The notes under the pieces: generated by a model
The model's input: the letters and a program-made list of their open reading frames with translations, nothing else
What the model was told of the DNA's origin: nothing
The model's database searches: none
Assembly: GCF_012516395.1 (NCBI RefSeq)
Contig: NZ_CP051206.1
Coordinates: 1,240,001-1,304,000 of the forward strand
Origin: Dolichospermum flos-aquae CCAP 1403/13F
Lineage (GTDB): Bacteria; Cyanobacteriota; Cyanobacteriia; Cyanobacteriales; Nostocaceae
Length of the DNA stretch: 64,000 bases
Reading direction: 5' to 3'
Made by a program: the position numbers and the translations under genes
Shown here: positions 1 through 8,567 of the stretch, piece after piece
Layout: each line of letters opens with the position of its first letter
Position numbering within the stretch: position 1 is the stretch's first letter

Positions 1-1
1 A

Positions 2-910
2 TTACTAGAAGACCTAGAACAATATCGTCAAGAATATCCCGAAGAAACAGGAAATAAGAGAACTGTAGTTCAAGGTTATGAACCCCATGATCATATTTAC
101 CACCAATTAGAAAAAAAGGGTGGTACTATTGTTGTTCGGGGGTCAGGAATTGTCGCCTCACAAATATTAGAAAGGCTGTATGAAGCCCGAAAAATGCAAG
201 GTAATATTCAGGTAATTCATTTAAACCGAGAACCGCGCAAAGGTAATCAATTTGAGCAAGCTAAACGCTACGTAGAAAATGATTGGGAATTTCAACCTTT
301 CAACTGGCCAAAAGGAACTTGGGGCGGTGATATGCGGACAATGTTAGAAGCCGCTGACCCGTTAAGACGACGGGAATTATTACAGGGTTGGGGGGGAACA
401 ACCACAGCCAGTCGCAAAAAATGGCGCGACATTGTTCGTCAAGGAATAGCCCAGAAATGGTATGAAATTCGTTATGGTGTAGTCACCAAACTAGAACGTA
501 ATTCCCAAGGTCAAGTTATTACTCATGTAGTCACTAACAAAGGTCAAAAAACCCTAACTGCTGATTTTGTTATTGACTGTACAGGATTGATTTCCAATCC
601 TTTAGAAAGTCCATTTTTAAAAGACCTAATACTGCATTACGATTTAGAACTAAACCCACAAGGACGTTTTCATGTAGAAAACAACTTTGAAATCAAAAAA
701 CTGCGAAATAATCGTTCTCGCATATATGGGGCAGGAATTATCACATTAGGCGGTCCCTACGCCCCCGTAGACACATTTTTAGGACTACAATATGCTGCCC
801 ATCGTTCTATGGAAGCATTGGCGGCTGCAAAGGCTCCAGGAGTCCGCTATATTCAGGGAATTTATTCTCTTTGGCAATGGCTAAAATGGGCGCTGAATCA
901 AAAGCCTTAA
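2..910 (+). CDS. FAD/NAD(P)-binding oxidoreductase-like protein, 5' truncated by the window edge
   Basis: The reading frame is open from base 2, so the first methionine inside the window (base 194) is internal and the true start lies upstream. A segment reading VVRGSGIVASQILERL looks like a Rossmann glycine motif (GxGxxA, then a hydrophobic helix). A later FVIDCTGLISNP stretch resembles the ATG/DCTG motif near the C-terminus of flavoprotein monooxygenase-like proteins. About 302 residues are visible. The substrate cannot be named. A small membrane protein follows after 31 bp on the same strand, suggesting co-transcription. The fold class is inferred from motifs only. Confidence 0.6.
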   Translation, partial: LLEDLEQYRQEYPEETGNKRTVVQGYEPHDHIYHQLEKKGGTIVVRGSGIVASQILERLYEARKMQGNIQVIHLNREPRKGNQFEQAKRYVENDWEFQPFNWPKGTWGGDMRTMLEAADPLRRRELLQGWGGTTTASRKKWRDIVRQGIAQKWYEIRYGVVTKLERNSQGQVITHVVTNKGQKTLTADFVIDCTGLISNPLESPFLKDLILHYDLELNPQGRFHVENNFEIKKLRNNRSRIYGAGIITLGGPYAPVDTFLGLQYAAHRSMEALAAAKAPGVRYIQGIYSLWQWLKWALNQKP

Positions 911-941
911 TTTACAAATATTATAGGATAATAAAATCATC

Positions 942-1391
942 ATGACTCCAACTTTATTCGGACGCTGGCAAACACGAATTTTTTTGTTAGCAACGGTGGG
1001 AATGTTAGTTTCTCTGCTTTTTTATGGGGGATATTTAGGCATTGCCTCCAACTTAGTTTACTTTTGGGTTGTGTTTTATGTAGGTTTATTTGGCATTGCC
1101 TGGGATATCCTATACGACTTTCTGCAAAAATATCTCTGGGACCATGACTGGCCTGGAGTATTTCAACTTTATGCAGGGGTTATAGAAGGGGTATTTCTGG
1201 CTTTAATAATTGCCAATATCGGTTTACCGCATATTCCTAAAAGTGAATTTGATTTCATCAGATTTATTCAACATTATGGTTTAGTTTGGTTAGCAGTTTA
1301 TTTATCTGCTTGGGTAGTCATGCGGTTATTATTTCCCCGGTGGCGTTTTCGCGGTGGAGAATGGATTGGTAAATGGCCGAGAATTTCTTAG
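942..1391 (+). CDS. Small four-helix membrane protein of unknown function
   Basis: A 149-residue protein with about four hydrophobic segments (near residues 12-34, 38-58, 74-98 and 110-130) and few charges between them, so an integral inner-membrane protein. No known family motif was recognised. It starts with ATG 31 bp after the truncated oxidoreductase-like gene and probably shares its transcript. The C-terminus is basic and tryptophan-rich (FRGGEWIGKW), likely cytoplasmic. It may be a membrane partner of the upstream flavoprotein-like gene, but only gene adjacency suggests this. Confidence 0.55.
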   Translation: MTPTLFGRWQTRIFLLATVGMLVSLLFYGGYLGIASNLVYFWVVFYVGLFGIAWDILYDFLQKYLWDHDWPGVFQLYAGVIEGVFLALIIANIGLPHIPKSEFDFIRFIQHYGLVWLAVYLSAWVVMRLLFPRWRFRGGEWIGKWPRIS

Positions 1392-1478
1392 GGATTTATT
1401 CTTGCCACTTTTCCATAATTCCATTTAACATCTGTTCAAAAAATTCCCTCTTGAGGAAACTGGAATTTACCCCCCTTA

Positions 1479-1641
1479 GAGGTTGTTTGAAAAGTATTAT
1501 ATTAAACCAGTAATCTCCAAAAACCTAACCCCCCTACCCCCCTTCCCTGCAAGGGAATGGGGGTTTTAAAGCCTCTCCCCTTGCAGGGGAGAGGTTTGGA
1601 GAGGGGTCAGTCTATACATTCAAAACTTTTCAAACACCCTC
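1479..1641. mobile_element. MITE of IS5/IS1031 type, copy 1
   Basis: Terminal inverted repeats GAGGTTGTTTGAAAAGT and ACTTTTCAAACACCCTC bound 163 bp with no reading frame. The element is flanked by TTA on both sides (1476-1478 and 1642-1644), a 3-bp target duplication of the TNA form used by the IS1031 group of IS5. A second copy with the same ends lies at 5670-5762. The interior carries a separate G/C-rich palindromic repeat (about 1508-1607). The family assignment is inferred from ends and target size. Confidence 0.7.
1508..1607. repeat. Palindromic repeat, also present inside mntC
   Basis: Nested inside the MITE is a pair of stems rich in CCTCTCCCCTTG / CAGGGGAGAGG and CCCTTCCCTGC / GCAAGGGAATGGG. 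Its reverse complement matches about 90 bp at 9524-9612 in the 5' part of mntC. Degenerate pieces recur at about 1640-1757. The rest of the 1392-1794 gap holds only such repeats and no gene. Confidence 0.7.
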
Positions 1642-1794
1642 TTAGTCCCCCCTTGTGAAGAAACCGGAATTTACCCCCCTTAGTCCCCCCTTGTAAAGGG
1701 GGGAAACCGGAAAAATTAGTTCCCTCCCCTTTGCAAGGGGAGGGTTAGGGTGGGGTAAGAACCTGATATTGTCCTAAAACAAATAAACATTTTT

Positions 1795-2370
1795 ATGAAT
1801 CACCAGAACTTTCTCGCTTTCGTCACTTCCTCAATATTCATGGTGGGATTAAGTTTAGGTTGTCGTTCTCATGCAACTACTACAACCCTTATTCCCAGCC
1901 TTCAAACCGCTGCCAATGGTAACTTTGATTCAAATGCTATTCAAGGGCAAAATACCCCGGTTAATACCCCTTTAAAGCTGGCTGGTAATGTGTTTAATGT
2001 CCAAGACTCTTTTGTTTTAAAAGGTTTTGATGCTGTTGCTTATTTTCAACAAGGAAAAGCGATTCCAGGTAATGATAATTTCACCTATAAATGGCAGAAT
2101 GTAAATTGGCGATTTTCTACAGCCGAAAACCGCGACTTATTTATTAAAAATCCTGAAAAATACGCTCCTCAATATGGAGGATTTTGTGCTTGGGCTGTCA
2201 GTAGAGGATATACTGCACCTATTGACCCTAATGCCTGGAAAATAGTGGCTGGTAAGCTGTACTTAAATGTTAATTTGGACACTCAAAAACGCTGGGAAAA
2301 GGATATTCCTGGAAATATTCAAAAAGCTGATCAAAATTGGCCTGGTATAGCTAAGAAAATTCGCCGTTAA
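1795..2370 (+). CDS. YHS domain-containing exported protein
   Basis: A 191-residue protein. The N-terminus (residues 1-28) has a hydrophobic stretch ending in LSLGC, so it is exported and possibly lipid-anchored, although the lipobox is atypical. A low-complexity linker follows. Residues about 70-165 form a YHS-type domain: the FVLKGFDAVAYF opening, then the WRFSTAENRDLFIKNPEKYAPQYGGFCAWAVSRGY core. YHS domains are thought to bind metal; the conserved C and Y/H region is visible. It is preceded by a repeat-rich gap and followed 20 bp later by a strong hairpin, so it appears monocistronic. No partner is evident. Confidence 0.8.
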   Translation: MNHQNFLAFVTSSIFMVGLSLGCRSHATTTTLIPSLQTAANGNFDSNAIQGQNTPVNTPLKLAGNVFNVQDSFVLKGFDAVAYFQQGKAIPGNDNFTYKWQNVNWRFSTAENRDLFIKNPEKYAPQYGGFCAWAVSRGYTAPIDPNAWKIVAGKLYLNVNLDTQKRWEKDIPGNIQKADQNWPGIAKKIRR

Positions 2371-2390
2371 TGAGCATTAGTCCTACTTTA

Positions 2391-2421
2391 GATCCCCGAC
2401 TTCTTTAAGAAGTCGGGGATC
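2391..2421. terminator. Hairpin of the GATCCCCGACTTCT family, copy 1
   Basis: A near-perfect inverted repeat, GATCCCCGACTTCT then AGAAGTCGGGGATC, with a 3-base loop lies 20 bp after the YHS stop codon. The same arms recur at 10566, 30901, 36546 and 39975 with different loops. It could terminate transcription in both directions but has no clear T-run. Confidence 0.6.
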
Positions 2422-2517
2422 TGGTAGGCTAACAGGTAATGAAATCCCCAAAGCCTAATAAATTGGTTGTTTACTTCTTGATAAGAAATACTTATAATCT
2501 TGTGTAACGCTTATGGG

Positions 2518-3693
2518 TTATAGTCTAGAGAAGAGAAAAGAGTAATCACTCCCCACCATTCGATCAGCCGGCAGGTGTCCCGATAGTGCATTTGTACTAA
2601 AGGTGTAACTATTGTAACTGAGCCAATCACCATTTTTCCTCCAACCAACGCGATCGCCTAACTTTGTAAAAGTATTCCAGTCATATTCTCCATCTAATTT
2701 ACCACCCAACTCCAGCCAAATTTGCTTTTGTACAGAAAAGCCAAACTTACCATTGCTATATTTTACCCATAATTGATCCATTTTCCGCAATTCCTGTCTG
2801 GGAAAATTTTTCACATCTTCAAGTCTTAACCATCCTTCTTGTTCTCGTTTAGTTAACTTTAGCATCAAGTTCCAAGTTTCTAAATCTGCATTTCGCCATT
2901 TTCCTGCTTTTAACAATGTTTCTAAATTTTGAAATATTGCAGGTGTAGGTTCATTTGTAGGACTAGGATTATTACGAGGGGTATTAGCTTGAGTATTATT
3001 TTGAGTATTATTTTGAATATTACTAATTAAATTGGGGAATTTTTCCGTCGGGATACCCTGAACTCCATCTCTTGCTAACGCTGATTCGCTTATACCAAAT
3101 TCAGCTTTACCATAAATACCAATTACTTCCCCCTGATCGTTTAATATTGGTCCCCCACTCATCCCTGGTCTTGGACTCCCACTTAAAAATAAATCATATC
3201 CCAGATTTTCTTCCCTTCCTCTAGATGTGATTTGGGCTGTAATGAAGAAGTATTTTCGCTGTGGATTATTAGAAATAGAAGGAATAGGAAATCCAGAATT
3301 ATGTACCGTTTCTCCCTCTTTAACTGTGCGAGAATCGGCAATTTTAGCAAGGGGATAATTTTGAGAACTGGTAAATCTGACTAAAGCTAAATCTAATTTT
3401 CCCACAGTTTGAGCGCTTTCCATCGGGTATTTTTGCCCGTCATGGGTGATAATCTCATAAACACCATATCCCGCTTTTTTCACCACATGATTGGCTGTTA
3501 GCACAGTGTAGGTATTACCATTTTTAGCGATAATCACTCCTGAACCTTTTCCATCTAATCCACCAATCATGACGGTGATTGGTTTAGCGATATCATTAAC
3601 TTGTGCAGGAGTTAATGCAGATACGGGTTGGTATTGTACTAAAGCTAGGGTTGTTGTTCCTAGAATTACTCCTAATCCCTGGGAAAATTTCAT
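2518..3693 (-). CDS. Secreted trypsin-like serine protease fused to a GUN4 domain
   Basis: The 391-residue product has a signal peptide (about 1-26, cut near VSA), then an S1/trypsin-like domain. Visible catalytic residues are H69 (LTANHVV), D101 (KLDLALVRF) and S179 (GMSGGP). A Gln/Asn/Thr-rich linker (about 229-250) leads to a C-terminal GUN4-like domain (about 250-391), recognised from its LETLLKAGKWRNADLET opening and its KFGFSVQKQIWLELGG segment. GUN4 proteins bind Mg-porphyrins and stimulate Mg-chelatase. Here the domain is predicted to be outside the cytoplasm, so a tetrapyrrole-sensing role is only an inference. It starts at ATG; no strong ribosome site is visible. Confidence 0.85.
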   Translation of the reverse strand: MKFSQGLGVILGTTTLALVQYQPVSALTPAQVNDIAKPITVMIGGLDGKGSGVIIAKNGNTYTVLTANHVVKKAGYGVYEIITHDGQKYPMESAQTVGKLDLALVRFTSSQNYPLAKIADSRTVKEGETVHNSGFPIPSISNNPQRKYFFITAQITSRGREENLGYDLFLSGSPRPGMSGGPILNDQGEVIGIYGKAEFGISESALARDGVQGIPTEKFPNLISNIQNNTQNNTQANTPRNNPSPTNEPTPAIFQNLETLLKAGKWRNADLETWNLMLKLTKREQEGWLRLEDVKNFPRQELRKMDQLWVKYSNGKFGFSVQKQIWLELGGKLDGEYDWNTFTKLGDRVGWRKNGDWLSYNSYTFSTNALSGHLPADRMVGSDYSFLFSRL

Positions 3694-4150
3694 AGTCTTT
3701 TGTCTTTTATAATACTATTTTTTATATAATATTTTTTATAATACCCTTTTTTTGGTGCTTCACGCAAAGATGTAAGACAGCCAGGGAATAAATTCCCTGT
3801 CTCAAAGCTCAAGTCGGTTAAAACCGACTGGGGAATTGATTGGGGTGCGCTTAATATTGATTTAGGTAGGGTATGTTAGCGATAGCGTTATGGATTTCAT
3901 CCTAACGCACCTTACAATACTGATAAGTTATTCAAATCATTCTTCAGCAAAAAAAGAATAAGTACCCTATATTACCCTATATTCTCAATAATCTTGAGAA
4001 TTTTCTCAATAAGCTAACGAAAAAAGTTGATTTCAGAGCTTGAAATTCTCAACTATTTTTTGTACAATTTTTTTAGATAAAATCTGCTTGGGCTTTTTTT
4101 GATAGAAAACTTATATATTCTATTTTTTGTCTCATGCAAAATTACAAGCA
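3694..4150. repeat. Gene-free spacer with palindromic repeats
   Basis: No gene is visible in these 457 bp. There is a hairpin CCAGGGAATAAATTCCCTG at 3781-3799 and a second, GTCGGTTAAAACCGAC, at 3813-3828. A longer imperfect palindrome runs from ggtgcgctta (near 3843) to taacgcacc (near 3910). The remainder is AT-rich. Confidence 0.6.
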
Positions 4151-4960
4151 TTAGGACTTGCCTTTAGCAATCAACAATTGCTTAACTGTTTCTAGGGGAA
4201 TACCCCAGCTATATTGACCTATTTGTTCTCGCTGTGCGTCCGTTGGGTAAGAACCATCTTCAAAAACATAAGGATCACCCCAAATTGGGTTAGCATGAAG
4301 TCCATTAATTCCCACTAATTCCCCAGCGCGATTCAATAGGGGTCCGCCACTCATCCCTTTTTCTACATCATTGGTAGAGCCAATTCGGTATCCTCCCTCT
4401 AGGGCTTTATCTAGCAGCAGTTGAATTTTACCGGGTTTAATCACAAACCCCCCAGATTTGCTTTTGCTATTTTTGAGGGGAAAACCTGCGGACATTACCC
4501 AAGCTCCAATGGCAGCTTGTTGATTTGATTTGGTAGCAATCCTGTATTCTGAGTCAGCTACAAATTCTAATAAGGCTAAATCTAAACCATTTCCCCTCAG
4601 TTGTTTTTTCCGCACCACAGAGTTAGCACGGTGAATTTTTCCGTCGGGAGTTTGAATAGAATAGGGAGCTTCACCGGCTTGTAAAACGTGATTATTGGTA
4701 ATTACTCCATAGGTTGAGGTTAATTTATCTTGATAAAATAGTACACCAGAACCTAATGAGCGATCGCGCTTTTCTCTAGGACTACTCAGAATTTTAACCG
4801 TAATTAAACGGGCTTCTTGTTCAAGTTGAATTTGTTCCTGTCCAGTCCACAAATTAACCATTGAAAAAGGGGGTTTTGGAACTGACGACACTGGAGTTGC
4901 CAAAGGCAAAACAAAACCAGCTAGTGCAAAAACAGTGACCATTCCTATCCGCCAACTCAT
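4151..4960 (-). CDS. Secreted trypsin-like serine protease
   Basis: 269 residues with an N-terminal signal peptide (about 1-26). The S1-type triad is visible: H91 (VITNNHVL), D128 (GLDLALLEF) and S204 (KGMSGGPLL). The fold resembles the protease half of the GUN4-fused gene at 2518-3693 but has no C-terminal extension. It lies 24 bp downstream of the COP23-family gene, and its ATG is preceded by GGGGGGAAAATC, a good ribosome site, so the two are probably one operon. Substrate unknown; expected location is the periplasm or thylakoid lumen. Confidence 0.85.
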   Translation of the reverse strand: MSWRIGMVTVFALAGFVLPLATPVSSVPKPPFSMVNLWTGQEQIQLEQEARLITVKILSSPREKRDRSLGSGVLFYQDKLTSTYGVITNNHVLQAGEAPYSIQTPDGKIHRANSVVRKKQLRGNGLDLALLEFVADSEYRIATKSNQQAAIGAWVMSAGFPLKNSKSKSGGFVIKPGKIQLLLDKALEGGYRIGSTNDVEKGMSGGPLLNRAGELVGINGLHANPIWGDPYVFEDGSYPTDAQREQIGQYSWGIPLETVKQLLIAKGKS

Positions 4961-4984
4961 GATTTTCCCCCCATCATCTCAAAT

Positions 4985-5554
4985 TTACCAGATCGGCTCA
5001 CTTTTACCCTTGATCACCTGATCAATGTCAACGCTGGCAGTGCCATCACGGTTGATTGTTGGTTTAATGTGTCCTTCTTGGTCACCACTGAGGTAAACAG
5101 CCTCCCCACCTGCGGCAACACGGGTATTCAATAGTTGTTCGAGAACTTGCTTAGGGTCACGATCCTTTGTCATGGTCAGTAAAACATTTTTCTTATCGCA
5201 AGCTCCCTGATTAGTTCCTAAACCACAGATAACATATTGACCGTTAACTGTTCCCGTTTTCAGGATTTTCAGTTCACCTTTATTTTGCAGTTTCTGGAAA
5301 CGATCTGATACCTCTTGACAACGTTTTTGAGGTGTCCATGTACCACTAATCTGACTTGTGTTTGTCCACACAATTAAGGCTACACTACCTCTGGTTGGGT
5401 GACGAACCACGGTTACTGGATAGTTATCACTCAAACCACAGGTAAATTGGCGGCTTTGAGCTTGGCTGGGTTGATTACTAGCTAAAGTGACACTCAAGGC
5501 TAAAGCCAGGCCAGTTAAGGGTGCTGATAGGTTATTTTTCATAACTAAAGCCAT
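4985..5554 (-). CDS. COP23-domain protein, exported
   Basis: 189 residues with a clear signal peptide ending in SQAQS, so exported. The mature part matches the pattern of the cyanobacterial COP23 (circadian oscillating polypeptide) family: an early FTCG cysteine, VTVVRHPTRGSVALIVW, the RCQEVSDRFQ segment and a paired CGLGTNQGAC. The cysteines could form disulphides. The biochemical role of the family is not known. A serine protease gene follows 24 bp downstream, suggesting a shared extracytoplasmic function. An alternative start is the ATG four codons downstream, which gives a cleaner signal peptide. Confidence 0.8.
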   Translation of the reverse strand: MALVMKNNLSAPLTGLALALSVTLASNQPSQAQSRQFTCGLSDNYPVTVVRHPTRGSVALIVWTNTSQISGTWTPQKRCQEVSDRFQKLQNKGELKILKTGTVNGQYVICGLGTNQGACDKKNVLLTMTKDRDPKQVLEQLLNTRVAAGGEAVYLSGDQEGHIKPTINRDGTASVDIDQVIKGKSEPIW

Positions 5555-5669
5555 AAGAAATCAGGTTATTAAGAGGGTTACAAAAAGCTGATTATTTGAG
5601 TCAATCCTATGTTAATATAACTAGTGTCTAAATGTCAATTGAGAAGGTATATTACCCCGCTGGATCTCA

Positions 5670-5762
5670 GAGGATATTTGAAAAGTTTTTAATGTATAAA
5701 TAGGCTTGCTGATAGCGTAGCGTGGCGTTAGCCATACTTCTAGCCCCTTTTCAAACACCCTC
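5670..5762. mobile_element. MITE of IS5/IS1031 type, copy 2
   Basis: A 93-bp element with ends GAGGATATTTGAAAAGT and CTTTTCAAACACCCTC, flanked by a TCA target duplication (5667-5669 and 5763-5765). The right-hand TCA is the TGA stop codon of the kinase on the opposite strand. The interior carries the widespread tgatagcgtagcgtggcgtt repeat. Confidence 0.7.
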
Positions 5763-7298
5763 TCATAGACCAATAGGCTCTATATGAAAAGACCTCATCA
5801 TGGTTTGTTCTACATCCTTGAGAAAGGGATCATAGAGTTTTTCTTCTGCTCGGTAAGTCAGAATATAAACTTTTGAATCACTAATAGTCCAAACTTCCAT
5901 GGACTTAAACCTGAAGTTATGAATTTGATCTTGACCTGTATACACTATTTGATATCCCTCTCGATCATCTAGTTTTTTCGATTGTTGTTCGAGAATTTGG
6001 ACGTTTCTAACGGATTTTTTAATTTGTTCGATAGCAACCTGATTATACTCTGATAAAGTCTGAGATTTTTGTATATCTTCGATACGGATAAATAGCCCTA
6101 CTTCGAGATTCAGACTAGAAGTATTAGGGAATATTTTGGCAATAGTTCCCCCGGTTAACGGACTATATTCTTGTTTTTCAGCCTTCCAGTCTTGAGGATA
6201 TTTGATCTCAATTCCAAATTGTTTATCTGTAAATAGTTTACCAGGAATAGTTTTAATACTTCCTTGGGAGTTTTGAATTTGATCGCTATACAAAGTTATG
6301 AAAACCCCAGCAGCGGTCAAAATAATTGCTGTTATCAATAAAACTTTAATAAATTGAGGTTGGGGAGGAGGGATAATTATTGTCTTATCACCATTATTTG
6401 TACGCGGACTCAATCCCGGTGGTTTATCATCAGGTTTATTCAGAGCTTCCATTACTTCCCTTGCTGACTGGAATCTATAATAAGGATCTTCTTGGAGCAT
6501 ACGCCTTAGTATCTTACCCAAATGTTCACTAATATAGGGATATTTTTGCCAATTCCAAAGATTATTAACGTCACGGGAATCGTCTGGAAATTCACCTGTT
6601 AATAATTGCACACAAGAAGCAGCTAAAGCATATAAATCACTGGAATAATCAACTTTTTCCTTTTTGATTTGTTCTGGGGGAGCATAGGAAATAGTTCCAA
6701 ATACTATAGATTTTTCTGTGGTGGAAATATCACCTTTAATTACTTGTTTAACTGCTCCAAAGTCAATTAAATAGAATTTGTCATCTTCTGCATTGGAGCG
6801 CACAATATTACTAGGTTTAATATCCCGGTGAATAACATTGTGATTATGGATAAAGTCCAAACCAGGTAAAATATTATTTAATAGAGTCAAAACTTTTGCT
6901 TCTGAAAAACGTCCTTGTTGTTCCAGTTCTTTACTTAGATCTTCACCTTCGATATATTGTTGAACTAAATAATTAAACTCTTGTGGAGTATTTAATTGCG
7001 GGTCAGTTACAGTTAAGGAAAAATAATCATATAAGGAGGGAATATTACCACTTTTATCCCCTAAATCTTCTAGAACCTGAGCCTCTCTTTCAAAGGCTTT
7101 TTTGATCCCTGCAACAATTTCAGGAGAATGATGACTCTCAATTCGTAATCGCTTAACAACACAACGACGTTGATTAAGTGTATTTAGGTCAATAGCGAGA
7201 AAAGTATCCCCAAAACTCCCTCCTCCTAAAGGTCTTAGAAGTTGGTATCTTCCTTTGTTTCCAGCTAAAATCGGGAGTTGTCCTTGAATCTCTCTCAT
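5763..7298 (-). CDS. Membrane-anchored Ser/Thr protein kinase
   Basis: The chosen ATG (7298) follows AGGGGAAAG at good spacing; an upstream in-frame GTG at 7322 is less likely. The product is 511 residues. The kinase domain occupies about 17-285, with the Gly loop GGGSFG (25-30), K49 in CVVKRL, the catalytic loop HRDIKPSN, DFG (DFGAVKQ) and the PPE variant of APE. A single transmembrane helix (about 318-340) follows a short linker. The C-terminal extracytoplasmic part (about 360-511) begins FGIEIKYPQDWKAEK and resembles PsbP/DUF1795-like sensor modules. Such cyanobacterial kinases regulate stress responses; the target here is unknown. Confidence 0.88.
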   Translation of the reverse strand: MREIQGQLPILAGNKGRYQLLRPLGGGSFGDTFLAIDLNTLNQRRCVVKRLRIESHHSPEIVAGIKKAFEREAQVLEDLGDKSGNIPSLYDYFSLTVTDPQLNTPQEFNYLVQQYIEGEDLSKELEQQGRFSEAKVLTLLNNILPGLDFIHNHNVIHRDIKPSNIVRSNAEDDKFYLIDFGAVKQVIKGDISTTEKSIVFGTISYAPPEQIKKEKVDYSSDLYALAASCVQLLTGEFPDDSRDVNNLWNWQKYPYISEHLGKILRRMLQEDPYYRFQSAREVMEALNKPDDKPPGLSPRTNNGDKTIIIPPPQPQFIKVLLITAIILTAAGVFITLYSDQIQNSQGSIKTIPGKLFTDKQFGIEIKYPQDWKAEKQEYSPLTGGTIAKIFPNTSSLNLEVGLFIRIEDIQKSQTLSEYNQVAIEQIKKSVRNVQILEQQSKKLDDREGYQIVYTGQDQIHNFRFKSMEVWTISDSKVYILTYRAEEKLYDPFLKDVEQTMMRSFHIEPIGL

Positions 7299-7407
7299 TT
7301 TCTTTCCCCTGGGTTGCTGCACTCTTGATCTAACACCTCAAGAATTATAATAGCGGTAATTGTGAACACTTTTCTAGTTTAGTAATCAAATTACCGATTT
7401 AATAATT

Positions 7408-8253
7408 TTATCTCCTATTCCCACTAGGGATCAAAATCCCATGTCGAGGACTAAACAACAAAGCCAACGTAAACAAACCCGAAACAACTAACACAATCGC
7501 CGGACCAGAAGGTAAATTATAAAAGTAACTGAGATACATTCCACTAATACTAGAAATTACCCCAATTACCGCCCCTAAAATCATCACTTCATGTAAACGT
7601 TTCACCAATAAATAAGCAGTTGCACCAGGAGTAATTAAAAGTGATAATACTAAAATTACGCCCACAGCTTTCATACTGGCAACAATTGTTAAAGCAATTA
7701 ACAACATTAAACCAAAGTTTAAACGATTAACTGGTAAACCCGCAGCTTGTGCGCCCAAAGGATCAAAGGTGTAAAATAACAGTTCTTTATATAATAGAAA
7801 AACTACTATTAAAACAATAGCTGCAATAATAGCTGTATCTCGTACTTCGTCCCCGGTTACGCCTAAAATGTTACCAAAAAGAAAGTGATTCAAATCAATT
7901 TTATTATCTTTTTGAATGACTGTAATTAAGGTGACACCAAGGGCAAAAAAGGCGGAAAAAACTATGCCCATAGCGGCATCTTCTTTGATGGGAGATCGGG
8001 TTTTAATAACAGCTATAGCCATCGTACTCAAAACACCAGCAATAAACGCCCCTACGAAGATATTAGCACCGATCATAAAGGCGATCGCCAGCCCTGGTAA
8101 GACTGAATGGCTAATAGCATCTCCCAGTAATGCGAGGCGTTGTACCATTAAATAACTACCGACAATGGCACACAATAAGCCTACTAATATGGCGATGATT
8201 AAGGAACGCTGCATGAAGCCATATTGCAACGGTTCTATTAGTGCTTGAAGCAT
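7408..8253 (-). CDS. mntB: Manganese ABC transporter permease
   Basis: 281 residues with about eight hydrophobic segments and the ABC-3 family pattern: the N-terminal LVGLLCAIVGSYLMVQRLALLGDAISH region, and DPLGAQAAGLPV and LLITPGATAYLL farther on. It forms the membrane channel for the solute-binding protein MntC and the ATPase MntA. It lies downstream of mntA on the same strand but is separated by a 314-bp repeat-filled spacer, unusually long for an operon pair. Manganese rather than zinc is inferred from the MntC ligands. Confidence 0.85.
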   Translation of the reverse strand: MLQALIEPLQYGFMQRSLIIAILVGLLCAIVGSYLMVQRLALLGDAISHSVLPGLAIAFMIGANIFVGAFIAGVLSTMAIAVIKTRSPIKEDAAMGIVFSAFFALGVTLITVIQKDNKIDLNHFLFGNILGVTGDEVRDTAIIAAIVLIVVFLLYKELLFYTFDPLGAQAAGLPVNRLNFGLMLLIALTIVASMKAVGVILVLSLLITPGATAYLLVKRLHEVMILGAVIGVISSISGMYLSYFYNLPSGPAIVLVVSGLFTLALLFSPRHGILIPSGNRR

Positions 8254-8567
8254 AGATGAAAATGAACCACGAAGGAGCGATAGCGAAGCGTCTCGTTAGA
8301 GATAGTAAGCGAAGGAAGAGAGGAAGAAAATACCAATTTTATGTGATGCTGCACAGAATTATAAAACACGACGATTCAGTTAAGCCTAAAAATCTTTTTT
8401 AAAACGAACCACAGAGGCACAGAGGACACAGAGATAAGAGAAGAACAAATTCTTAACTGAACTGTATTGAATTATAAAATCAATTAATTCATCCGCGTTT
8501 ATCTGCGTTCAATTATTCTTGATTTTTTATTCTATGCACCTTCATTTTAATTTGGTATTAGCCGTTA
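8254..8567. repeat. Repeat-filled spacer between mntA and mntB
   Basis: No gene is visible. The spacer holds a gcgatagcgaagcgtctcg-type repeat (about 8276-8310), the aaccacagaggcacagagg repeat (about 8405-8430), whose complement recurs at 12855-12895, and a tccgcgtttatctgcgttc repeat (about 8490-8512) that also occurs near 16965-17010. Confidence 0.55.

Noticed and set aside
8401-8512. Possible structured RNA between mntA and mntB
   Set aside because: The sequence consists of dispersed repeats also found at 12865 and 16974, with no consistent fold or riboswitch motif.
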